NCBI RefSeq assembly: GCF_001661345.1
Contig: NW_017962917.1
Span: forward strand, 186,001-250,000
Reading direction: 5' to 3'
Length of the DNA stretch: 64,000 nt
DNA from: Ascoidea rubescens DSM 1968
Lineage: Eukaryota > Ascomycota > Saccharomycetes > Ascoideales > Ascoideaceae
Both the position numbers and the translations under genes were made by a program. This document shows, piece by piece, positions 38,833-48,800 of this stretch. The notes under the pieces are model-generated. The model saw nothing but the letters and a program-made list of their open reading frames with translations. It had not been told where the DNA came from and made no database searches. Every line of letters begins with the position of its first letter. Positions within the stretch are counted from its first letter, which is position 1.

Positions 38833-41800
38833 CTAGCAGTTTCTTCTGGCACTGTTTCCATTTACCGCCTCGCTCACAGGTTTCAATACCCTCGACGACC
38901 GGCTTGAGCTCGAGCTGTAGACAGACACCGGCTTGGAGTAACCGAGCTGTCTGCTCTTCTTGTCCAAGTTTTTGCGGTTGTTGAATCTGGTGGTTGTGGT
39001 TAAATGGCAGTTTTCCAGGTCCTTCTTCAACATATCGTACTCCACTACCTTTTGCTCATACAAGCCCTGGATTCTCATGGCCTCTTCTTCGTACACCTGG
39101 CTTCTTTTGCTGCTGTTAAAGTAGTCTTCGATCATCACCTTGATGGCCTTTAGGACATAACCACTGATGTTTTCTATTTTTCCAATGTCTTCATTTCCGT
39201 AGATTTTGTTCTGCTTTAACATATCAAGACTGGTTTTGCATGCAGATATTGATTCTTCATCCAACGCTTCGCTCAATAAGCTCACAATGCTTTCTGCCAA
39301 CTTGTTATGGCTGTTTTTCGATATGGTTGCAGTGTTTTTCAATTGAATCAACTCATTTTGCATTTGTTTGTGGGCTGCACCAAACCCTTCACAGAGGGAA
39401 TTTATTTGTTTTTGTAACGACTCATTAACTGCTTTCATGCTTGCATACTCATTATTTAATACTATTTTCATGTTTTTCAACTCATTTTTTTCTGCTTCTT
39501 CAAGCGACTTGCTAGTTTTTTCCATCTTAATAATATTCTCCAAGTTTTTGATTTCTACATCTCGTGCTTCAATCTCTTCTTCCAACTTGTTGTTTTGCAT
39601 GGCATAATCTTTTATTCTATTCTCTTTGATCAAATTATCTGACTCAAATTTGGATATAACTAATTCGTTTTCCATTACCAACTTATTACTTGCTTCAACG
39701 ACATTGGTCATTTCCCTTAATTTGTTTTCTAAAGCACTAATTTTGGTTTCCAAATTATTGTTACCACTGTTTAAATTATTATTTTTTTTTAAACTCAAAT
39801 CCTTTTCAATCATTAAATTGTTGATTTTATCATTTAATAATTTAGTTTCTTTTTTATTTTGATCTACGCTTAAATCCTTCTCAATCATTAAATTATTAAT
39901 TTTATCATTTAGCAAATCAATTTCTTTTTCCTTTTCCTTTAAACGTAAATCTTTTTCTATGATTAATTTGTTAATTTTATCATTTAATAATTCAACTTCT
40001 TTTTCCTTTTGCTCTAATTCACCTGTAATTGTTTTCAATTTTTTATCCAATTTTTCACCATTTTGAGAATATTTTTCAGTAATTTTCTTTTGATTATCGA
40101 GTTCTATTTTTAGCTCATTAATCCCATTCTGATAGTTTTTATGGTTTAAATTTAGTTCTTCAATTTTGTTCTTCAAAGTTTTCTCCGTCTCTTCATAGTT
40201 TTTATTTTTTTTTTCCACCTGTTTGTAATCCATTGATAAATCTTTAAGAAATCTTAAATAATTTTCACTTGTTATATAATTCTCATCACTTCCAAAATTT
40301 GAAGAAATAATATCAAAACATCCTTTAATTATCATCTCTTTTTCATCCAATTTTATTTGGAGATCTGATATCTCGTCATCAATCTCAATTAATCTTTCTC
40401 TTAGTTTAATATTATCCTAGATTAGCAGTAGTTTGTTAGTATTTTTTAAAAAAATAATCAAAAATAGAAAAATACTTCATTAAATAAGCAAATAAAAAAA
40501 AGACATTTAAAAAATAATAAAGGTCCACAAACTTGTTTTTCATAATCTAATGAATTCAATTCAAATTTTAGTCTTGCTTCATTTCTTGATATTTCATTAT
40601 TTAACTTTTGATGTTCAATTTTCATATTGCTAATTTCCTTTTCTATTTCTTGATTTTGTTTTTTAATTATTCTATTTGAATTTTCGTAGCATTCGATTTG
40701 ATTTTGATTTTCTTTTTCTTGTTTTTCAAGAGAGTTTAGTTTTTCTTCTGCTTTTTTTGATAAATGTTCAATCATAACCATGGCCTGAGCCACAGTTTCA
40801 TTCTTGTCAAAGACAGCATCAATTGAAGTAACTCTTGATAAAATTTCCATGACATTTTCAAAGATATTTACCACACTACTCGTCGATATTCCTGACTGTG
40901 GTGGTGATTTGATATTGGGAGAAACCAAAGTATTTGAATCAGTTGATGAGGGTTTTGATAGCATATCGTTTATATTTTTGTTTGCAGAGTTGATCCGATG
41001 ATCTGATTTTGTAGAAAGAGAATCGTTTTCTTTCACTTCATCAAACCCAGGAGGAGATATTAAATCATCTAAACACATTATGGGAAGAGTATTGGCAGAA
41101 TGAATTTCTTCTTGATTGTGGAAATCAGGTATTATTTTTGGAGAATGCCCAATTAAAATTTTATTTTTATTTTTATTGTTATTTTTATTTTTATTTTTTT
41201 TCTTTGAAATTCCCGAATTTAATTCAGAATTTGATTTTGTTCTCAAAGAAGTATTTTTTGATTCAAAAATTTTTAAATTTGATTTTCTAATTGAAAAATT
41301 GGAATTACAAGTGGAATCAGAATTGAAGTTTGAAAAGGAATTACCTTTTAAATTTTTTTTTGAATTGAGATTTTTTTCGTGATTTTTTTCATGATTATTT
41401 TGTAAATCTAGATTTAAAATTGGATGAAATTTAGAAATTGATGGAGATGGAGATGAATTTTTGATAGAAGTATAATGTTTTTTATTTTTATCGTTTGAGG
41501 ACTTGTCCTTATATGGAGAAGGTGTTATTAATGAGTAAGCAATTTGTGTTTCTGTTAAACCATTCATATGAGTTTCTTCGGGAGGATTAGAAGACAAAGC
41601 AGAGATATCTGCATTTCCACTGTAATCACTGGAAGCGATTGGCACTTCTGATAGATTGATTTTGGCGTCATTATTATTGTTTTCATTATCATTATCATTA
41701 TCATTTTGATCATTATTTTGATCATTATCATTATCATTTTGATCATTATTTTGATCATTATCATTTTGGTTTAATTGAGTTTCTTGATTTGGACTTGCAT

Positions 41801-42275
41801 TGTTTATAGCAGTGTTGTTAATGCATTGTGGAGAATTATGTTTAGAGTTTTCGGTTTGGGTTAAATCCTTTGGGTATTTTTTTAAAATGCTTGAAACTTC
41901 GAGTTTAAGTTTAGATTTGTTTGATTTGATTTTATCATCTGAAATAGGACTTGAGAAGCGAACACTTTTTGTTGAAGAGGTTTTGCCAAATGACGAAGGT
42001 CTGATATAACTTGAGGCAGTTCTGGGTCTGATGTATCCATCGAAAGGATCGAAGCTAACATTTTGATCGCAACTTATTGAAGAGTCTTTAGATAAAGGAA
42101 GAGAGATTTCAAATTTACTGTTTTTGCCACTTTGATTGTTAGCAGTAAAGATTTTGTTTTGGTTGCTTAGAAAGTTGTAATTACCAGCAGATATTGAGCG
42201 AGGAATGTAGATTTCTTCAGTAGAAGAGTTGTATGGTGTTGAAATCATTGAGGATAATGAACTTGACTTAACCAT
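38833..42275 (-). CDS. large coiled-coil protein, disordered N-half, one intron
   Basis: Spliced gene of 1,108 residues: exon 1 at 40533-42275 (581 residues), a 116-nt intron, exon 2 at 38833-40416. The intron has donor GTTTGT, a perfect TACTAAC branch (40435-40441) and acceptor CTAG. Both exons are in phase 0, so the coiled coil runs unbroken across the junction. Residues 1-450 are Ser/Asn-rich and disordered, with an Asp-Gln-Asn repeat near 190. Residues 460-1000 form a near-continuous coiled coil with repeated LLNDKINNLMIEKDLS units (39790-39990). The C-terminus is basic and Ser/Arg-rich. KSVRF near residue 103 fits an RVxF PP1-docking motif. Length and shape suggest a spindle-pole, kinetochore, tether or polarisome protein, but I recognise no family. 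Confidence 0.75.
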
Positions 42276-42463
42276 TTTAAATAAAGAAATTGGGGTGTGT
42301 GTTATTTTGTTTATAGTTATTTTGATAATAATTTTTAATTTTGATTTTAATTCGTATTTTAATTTGTATTTTAATTTGATTTTTTGATTTTAATTTGATT
42401 TTTGGTTGTTATTTTTTTGACTGATTTTCAACTCTTTTAGAAGGTTGTTGATAGGTTTAGCGC

Positions 42464-42682
42464 TTAATAAATAATTCTGATTAGCTTACAAGCAGAGCGA
42501 CAATAAACAGCCACAAGTACTCTGATGGGTAGTAGAAGAATAGCTAGAAAGAATATAAGAAAGATGTCTATATTTTGGTAGAAATTGAATAACAAGAGCT
42601 GGAAGAAGACGACCAAAGAATTGAAGGAAGATGGTTGAAGAGTATTAGTATGTGGTTTGAGATCAACGTTTAAAGAAGACAT
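42464..42682 (-). CDS. small single-span membrane protein, unknown
   Basis: Encodes 72 residues. A polar N-terminus (MSSLNVDLKPHTNTLQPSSF) is followed by an amphipathic or re-entrant stretch (LVVFFQLLLFNFY) and a membrane span (IFLIFFLAILLLPIRVLVAVY), ending with a basic CRSACKLIRIIY tail. It lies between two leftward genes with normal promoter-sized spacers (188 bp and 273 bp). A clean start and composition typical of small ER or mitochondrial membrane subunits argue that it is real. A GTAAGC near the 3' end could be a splice donor, so the true C-terminus is uncertain. I recognise no family. Confidence 0.5.
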   Translation of the reverse strand: MSSLNVDLKPHTNTLQPSSFNSLVVFFQLLLFNFYQNIDIFLIFFLAILLLPIRVLVAVYCRSACKLIRIIY

Positions 42683-42955
42683 TGTGTTTGAGTTAGTAAT
42701 TACCCAAGTAAAAAAAGAATAAGTGCCTATTTGATATAGAGAATGAAAATGAAGTTATGAATTGTTTATATGCTCTGGGAAGAAGCAAAAGATGGAGGCA
42801 TTTTATAAAGGACGTTTATTGGAGGGAGTTTGTACACAAAAACAAAAAAACAATAAAAACAATAAAAACAGCTACAAAAGTGGCCATGAAAATGGAGAAC
42901 AAAAGAAGAAAAAAAGAAGAAAAAAAGAAGAAAAAAAGAAGGAGTATATACAAAA

Positions 42956-45349
42956 TCAGTGGTAGATTCTTCTGATCGATGAGTTTAGGAGTTTCAAAGA
43001 AGTTAAAGAGGAAGAAGAGTGCCATCTGAAGGCTGATGCTGAATGGTGGTATCGTCTTTTGAAGGCAGTGGTGAAGTTTCGAAATGAATTGTTGTGTTGG
43101 GTTTCAATTTGATTCAAGAGAGATTCGTATTTCAATTTGCAAAAGAGGTGATCGTTTTCCTTTGTGTAGTTTCTGTCTAATCTTTTGGATAGTGTTTGCA
43201 AGACTTGGTCGTCTGCTATTTCTGGAGTCTCAAAGGAAAAGTGTTTATGGAGATCAGAATCGTCAGGAAGATTTTCAAAGTATTTTGCCTTGAGAGTCAA
43301 GTAGGAGAAGAACCTGGCTCTTGTGAGGCCCACATAGAGGACTCGTTTTATTTCTGAGGATTTGGATAGATATCTTTTGTTTTTGGGAGGGTTTCCAGCT
43401 AATAATCTTGCCCAGGAGTCGACGCTGAAGCCCAAAACAAAGACAAAAGGAAATTCCAAACCCTTTGCTGAATGGATTGTTGAATAGTTGACATTGTTTT
43501 CGCTTGTTTTGGATTTGAAGCAGCCTTTGAAGCTGAGTTCGTTGGCAAAGTAGTGGATGAGATCAATTTTTTTAGATTTGTCGTTTGAGAATGAGAATGA
43601 GACGAGAGATTTATAGAGACTTAGTAGTTCTTCTTTGATGCCATATTTTGAGTATTTGAAGGTGTCAGAGTACTTTTCAGTTTGGAGTTGAGATAGGCCA
43701 TACTTGTTTCCAAGATCGAGTAGAATTTTGAAGATTTGGATTGGGTCGTATGAGTATGTCGAGTTCATTTTTCTAAGATTGATGTAGTTGTTGATATCGT
43801 TGAAGAATTGCATTAAGATTTTTTTGTTATCGTTATCAATATTAATATTTATGTTTGTATTTGTATTAGTATTAGTATTAGTATTAGTATTAGTATTAAT
43901 ATTATGGGTATTAAAGTTTTGTAGTAGTTCCCAGACTGATATTTCTTGCAACTTTGCATTGTTAATGAGGTTGAGGATTGAATTGATGTTAATTGAGGGA
44001 ATCATTGAAAGACAGCATAATAGGGAGAATTGATTTTGGATTGGGTCATCTAAGATTTTTATATAATCTAGTAGGACCTTAATTTCGGAAGAAAGCCAAC
44101 GAGGACCTGGAGTTAGTTTAGTTGAGTTGATGTTGTAAAAGTAGGAGGAAAACTGTTCAAAGAAAGTCAAGGTACTGTTTGTTAGAGCTAGAACAGCAAT
44201 GTCAGAAGGTTTTATTAGGCCATTGGAATGGTGGATTAGACGTAGGATTTCTTTGCAAACAAAATGAAGTTCGTCTAATGAAGAGTCGAATAGTTTTAAT
44301 GTAGGTTTGAAGTTTGATAATTGATTTTGAGGGTGATTGATGAGGGAGTTGGTATTGTGAATATTGTTGTTGGTGATATTTTGAATATTGTCGTGGATAT
44401 CGCGTTGGATATTGTCTTGAATATTGTTTTCGATATTGTGTTTGTTGATCAAGTCTAGTATGTAGTTTGAAGCATTTATAGTTTCAATAGAGGATCTAAA
44501 GTTGTGGTTTAGATGTATAGTTGATATTTTTTGTTTAGAAGACGATAAAAAGTTGTTAATCTTTTGAATGTCGCAGCCCATGAACTGGTAAATCGACTGG
44601 TTCAAGTCTCCACTAATAGTTAGATGTTTGTCCTTTGATATTATTTGAATTAGGTCTAGCAAATCCGAATTGATATCCTGAAATTCATCAACGATGATGA
44701 TTTTGTAATGGTTGACGAGTGCAGGTTGTGATTTTAGTAGTGATTTAGTTTTGTTGATGATTTGATCGTATGATAAGGATTTGATATTGTGGAGAGCAGA
44801 GATAACGGATCTGAGAGTGAGGGTGTTTAGTTGATGGTATTTTGACAAGAGACTGTTGAATGGGATATTTGATTGGATGTCAGAGATTAGCCATTCGATT
44901 TCCTTTGGTGATAAAATGGATATATCGTTTGGGTTGATGATTTTGTCCAAAAGTCTTCGACCTGATTCCTCGATTATTTGGAAATGAGTCTGGGATCGTT
45001 GCAAGACTGAGGTGCAAAAACTGTGAAAGGTTTGGATGTCTAGCTTGTCGAAATCTAGGTGAGTGGATTGTTTTAATTTGTTTCTGATATCGTAAACAGT
45101 TCGGTTTGTCATTGATAGGATCAAGATTTCAGTGGGCTTGATGCCCTTGTTTAGCGACAAGTAGGAGGCTCTGTTGATAATAGTTCGTGTTTTGCCTGAG
45201 CCAGGACCAGCTTTGATGATAAGTAGCTCGTCGGGCTCATAAGTGGCAGTGATAGCATCATACTGCGAAGAGGTGACAGTGATTTCGATTGTGTCGTGGG
45301 GCTCCTCGACACCAATGGTGGGAGCAGAACTGGGAAGAGCAGACTCCAT
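42956..45349 (-). CDS. HMI1: mitochondrial DNA helicase Hmi1 (UvrD/Rep superfamily 1)
   Basis: Encodes 797 residues from ATG 45349. Hmi1 is a 3'-5' SF1A helicase of the mitochondrial matrix needed to maintain mtDNA. Motifs in order: Q-like SSQYDAI; I IIKAGPGSGKT (Lys53); Ia SMTNRT; II IIIVDEFQDIN; III ISGDLNQSIYQFMG; IV HNFRSS; V YSTIHSAKGLEFPFVFVLG; VI VLYVGLTRARFFSYL. The match to S. cerevisiae Hmi1 (706 residues) is clear around motifs II and V. Hmi1 is unusual in carrying its import signal at the C-terminus; here the last 50 residues are basic, hydroxylated and amphipathic (FRNFTTAFKRRYHHSAS..). An Asn-Thr repeat insertion (43850-43900) enlarges the middle. An upstream in-frame ATG at 45463 lies in the GC-rich promoter side and is less likely. 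Confidence 0.92.
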   Translation of the reverse strand: MESALPSSAPTIGVEEPHDTIEITVTSSQYDAITATYEPDELLIIKAGPGSGKTRTIINRASYLSLNKGIKPTEILILSMTNRTVYDIRNKLKQSTHLDFDKLDIQTFHSFCTSVLQRSQTHFQIIEESGRRLLDKIINPNDISILSPKEIEWLISDIQSNIPFNSLLSKYHQLNTLTLRSVISALHNIKSLSYDQIINKTKSLLKSQPALVNHYKIIIVDEFQDINSDLLDLIQIISKDKHLTISGDLNQSIYQFMGCDIQKINNFLSSSKQKISTIHLNHNFRSSIETINASNYILDLINKHNIENNIQDNIQRDIHDNIQNITNNNIHNTNSLINHPQNQLSNFKPTLKLFDSSLDELHFVCKEILRLIHHSNGLIKPSDIAVLALTNSTLTFFEQFSSYFYNINSTKLTPGPRWLSSEIKVLLDYIKILDDPIQNQFSLLCCLSMIPSININSILNLINNAKLQEISVWELLQNFNTHNINTNTNTNTNTNTNTNININIDNDNKKILMQFFNDINNYINLRKMNSTYSYDPIQIFKILLDLGNKYGLSQLQTEKYSDTFKYSKYGIKEELLSLYKSLVSFSFSNDKSKKIDLIHYFANELSFKGCFKSKTSENNVNYSTIHSAKGLEFPFVFVLGFSVDSWARLLAGNPPKNKRYLSKSSEIKRVLYVGLTRARFFSYLTLKAKYFENLPDDSDLHKHFSFETPEIADDQVLQTLSKRLDRNYTKENDHLFCKLKYESLLNQIETQHNNSFRNFTTAFKRRYHHSASAFRWHSSSSLTSLKLLNSSIRRIYH

Positions 45350-45899
45350 TATCCAAAGCAGCAGTGTAATCTTGATGCTGAACACTCCAAAAAGTGTCAA
45401 AGTGTCAACAAATACGTCTCGACCTTGAGACTCGTGAAAATCTTTCCCCAGAATCCGATACATCGGTTTCCACCGACACCGGCAACGCAGAAACGCAGAC
45501 TCACGCAGACGCACGTCTTGTGCGCACGCGGCTTCTGCTCCGTGCACTGCGTGTGCGCCCTCGGATGTGCGCCCGACGGGCCGGCGGGGGAGAGCTGCCC
45601 CGCGCAGGATAGCGGGCGCAAGTTAAGGCTGTCATTTGAATAGTACCCACCGCGTATTGTTCGCGTGCGTCTCGAGCGTCCATTCTCCGTGCGCGACGCC
45701 CAGTTGCTATCTCTCCAACAAAGTTTATGTCCAACACTCGCCTGGGCTGAAATTCCCTTTTTGCTTTCGTGCAATTTCCAGAATCTCAGTGCTCTTTCTC
45801 TGCTTTCCAGCAATGTGCTCCTGTTGGCTATAGCTCTTCCTCTTCTTCCACTCCTGTCTGTTTTTTCTTCGTCCCCTACAGTCCCTGGTCCTCGTTATC
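45350..45899. promoter_or_regulatory. divergent promoter HMI1 / PPS1-like with GC-rich island
   Basis: 550 bp. From about 45480 to 45710 the DNA is GC-rich, with many GTGCGC/GCGCAC words (near 45519, 45552, 45568, 45697) and CCGGCGGG. Long ORFs overlapping this island on both strands reflect its composition and match no family. Confidence 0.5.
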
Positions 45900-48800
45900 A
45901 TGGATGCCAATTCCCATTCTGCTATCGGTGCTAATCACAAATCTGCCTTGATCGATCTCTCTCTTTCCAACACCTCTCCTCCAGGCTCTACTCCTGCTCA
46001 CGACAATGCTAGCAATATTCCCACCAGCACCACCAGCTCCACGAATAACGAGCCCACTGATCCAGCTCCTGCAACCTTAAAAAACCAGTATTTCAGCTAC
46101 CTAACTTCAAAACTAAAGAACTTCAACAATATCTTGCAGTCTTACGACACAAATTCAAACACCAACAACAGCACCAACAACAGCACCGATGACATCGCTA
46201 ATTCCAACTCACATTCTCACTCGTTGGACACCACTAATGAAACCTACCTGGATCCAGCTCTTCAATCAAATAAAAACTCAATTTCAAACTCAAACTCAAA
46301 CTCAAACTCAAACTCAAGTCTCAACAACTCTTTGTCCTTCAAATATAACAACTACTTGTACGATAACTCAACCAATTACGTCAAACTAGATTCCAATAAA
46401 AGCAACATCAACAACACTACTAAAAGCAACATCAACAACACTACTAAAAGCAACACCGCCAACACTAATGATACAATAACTTATAAACAAATCAATATGA
46501 ATAAACTATACTCTGATGACTTGTACAATCCAAATCAACACTCAATTCAAATCCAAAACCAAAGCCAAAATCAAAACTCAATCTCAAATAAAAACTCTTC
46601 TTCAACTTCCTCCTTTCATTTACCTAAATATAATCAAACTCCGATCCCAAGTTCTGCCAATTTAATTGGTCTTCAAAACGATATAATCAATCAAAATAAT
46701 CAAAATAGTCAAAATAATCAAAATACTAATGATATCCACACTAATATCAACTTGGACTCAGACCTTGATTCTGATAATGATAATGATAACGATAACGATA
46801 ACGATAACGATAATGACGACTACGAAGACGACGATTCGGTCTTTTATACTGCAAACTCTGAAATGGACGAAAACATAGATCTAACTCCCCAATCCTCCGA
46901 AAATATTAGTGTATCCAACACCAACACCAACAACAATATCTCCTCCAAAAATGGTAATTTTTACATAAAAAAGATTCCTTCTCCTTCAAATATCATCAAA
47001 AGAAATAGCCTTCGATACCACTCCAACTCTAACCACAATCCAACCATCTCCCAAGACTCAACAGATCAATCCCTAATCACTGCCAACACAACAAACCATT
47101 ACTCCCATAAAAACACAATAGACAACAATTCAATAATCTCAACTTGCTTGAACAATTTGAAAAATATTGACTCAACCGACCTTGAAAACGACATCGAATC
47201 TCCAAACAACACCTTCGATCAAAATACCATCGTCTCCAAAAATGACTCCATCTCAACCCTTTCATTCTCAAAGCAAAACCTAAATATCAACAACAATAAC
47301 AACAACACGAATAACAATACCCTTAACAAACAACCCTCACCTTCAACTCGAAATAATAATAACACCACCACCACCATCAATAACAACATAATCAAAAGCT
47401 ATAATGATATAACCCCCAACTACACAAAAAGAAACATATCTAGTCCTACCTTGGAAAATCACTCCAACAATAAAAACAACCCTCTGAAAATGTCTCCTAA
47501 CCAATCCTCAAATAGAAACTCAAGCTTTCAAAATTTTATAAATAGAAATATCCTACCAAATTGTAATATCTTCTTTTCCTTTGATGTCCTCAAATCAACA
47601 GATGCAAATTCAATCCACTACTCATCTAATAAAATTCAAAATTCCTTACTCATTAAAAAAAGAAACAAGAAAAACTTTAAAACCCTTGATCCAGATTCCC
47701 CAGCTTCCCCAGCTTCTGCTAAAATTATTAATGAAGATATAATCATCTCAGAAAACTCAAAGAAACCTGACCTATCTCTTATTTCTGACTCAAGTGATGA
47801 CATGAATAGCACTGAATTTACTTATAACAAGAATTTCAACAAAATCCTAAATGCTTGTGGTGATTGTATGGATTCCTCATATACCTCAGAGAACTCCTAT
47901 GTATACCACAATAAAATTCAAAAGTTCAATGACGACTTTATCACAAATTCTCCCAAAGATTTGAAAAACTTTAAAAAACAATCAAAACTAAACTCCACTT
48001 TAAAATTAAAATCTCTAAAATCAAAACCTGTTAGTGCCATCACCCACATTAATATTGACCAAAATAATGATGTTATTATAAAAGATAACATAAGTGAACC
48101 TGATACCGACAAAAATTTCCAAAGACTAGACCAAATATCTATATCAAAACCAAAAAGAAACAACAAATTTACAAAAAATATCTACAAACTATCAATGGAT
48201 AATTTCATAAAAATCATTAAATTCTGGGACTATGATTACGTTTTACCTGAATCTTTTTCTAACCTGCAAATATTACATCAACTAAAGAAGGATAAAAACT
48301 CAAATCTATCGGATTTCAATGTTGGCTTATTCCCCTATTTGCATAATCTATATTATAATGCCTACCAGTTTAACTACTTTAAGAAAACCTTTTATGGCGA
48401 TTTGTTGGAAGAAATCGATCCTCATCATGATGTCTCCTTAGAAGAAAACCATATGCACAAGAATGACTTGAAAACAAACAACCTTAATAACGATGAGTCT
48501 AGTCCTGTACTAAGAAGAAACTCTTCCAGTGCTTCTGTAAATGTTATTAAAACAAAACTCATCAACGATTCGAAATCAAACATTGTTTTGACATCCAGCG
48601 TTGACAAATATTTACTAATAATCAACACTAATGACTTTTATGAATATGATAATATTAAGGAGCCTAAAGATAAAGCTAGTTCTCCTAACAACAAGAATGA
48701 TATTGATAAAAAGTTAGATAAATATATGAATCCGTCTAAAAAGCACATAAATAATGAAGAAGAAGTTGAAACATCCAAAATTATAGACGAAGCATATCTA

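Noticed and set aside
45397-45813. Overlapping ORFs on both strands between HMI1 and PPS1
   Set aside because: They arise from the GC-rich island; compositions are Arg/Ala/Gly-rich with no motifs.
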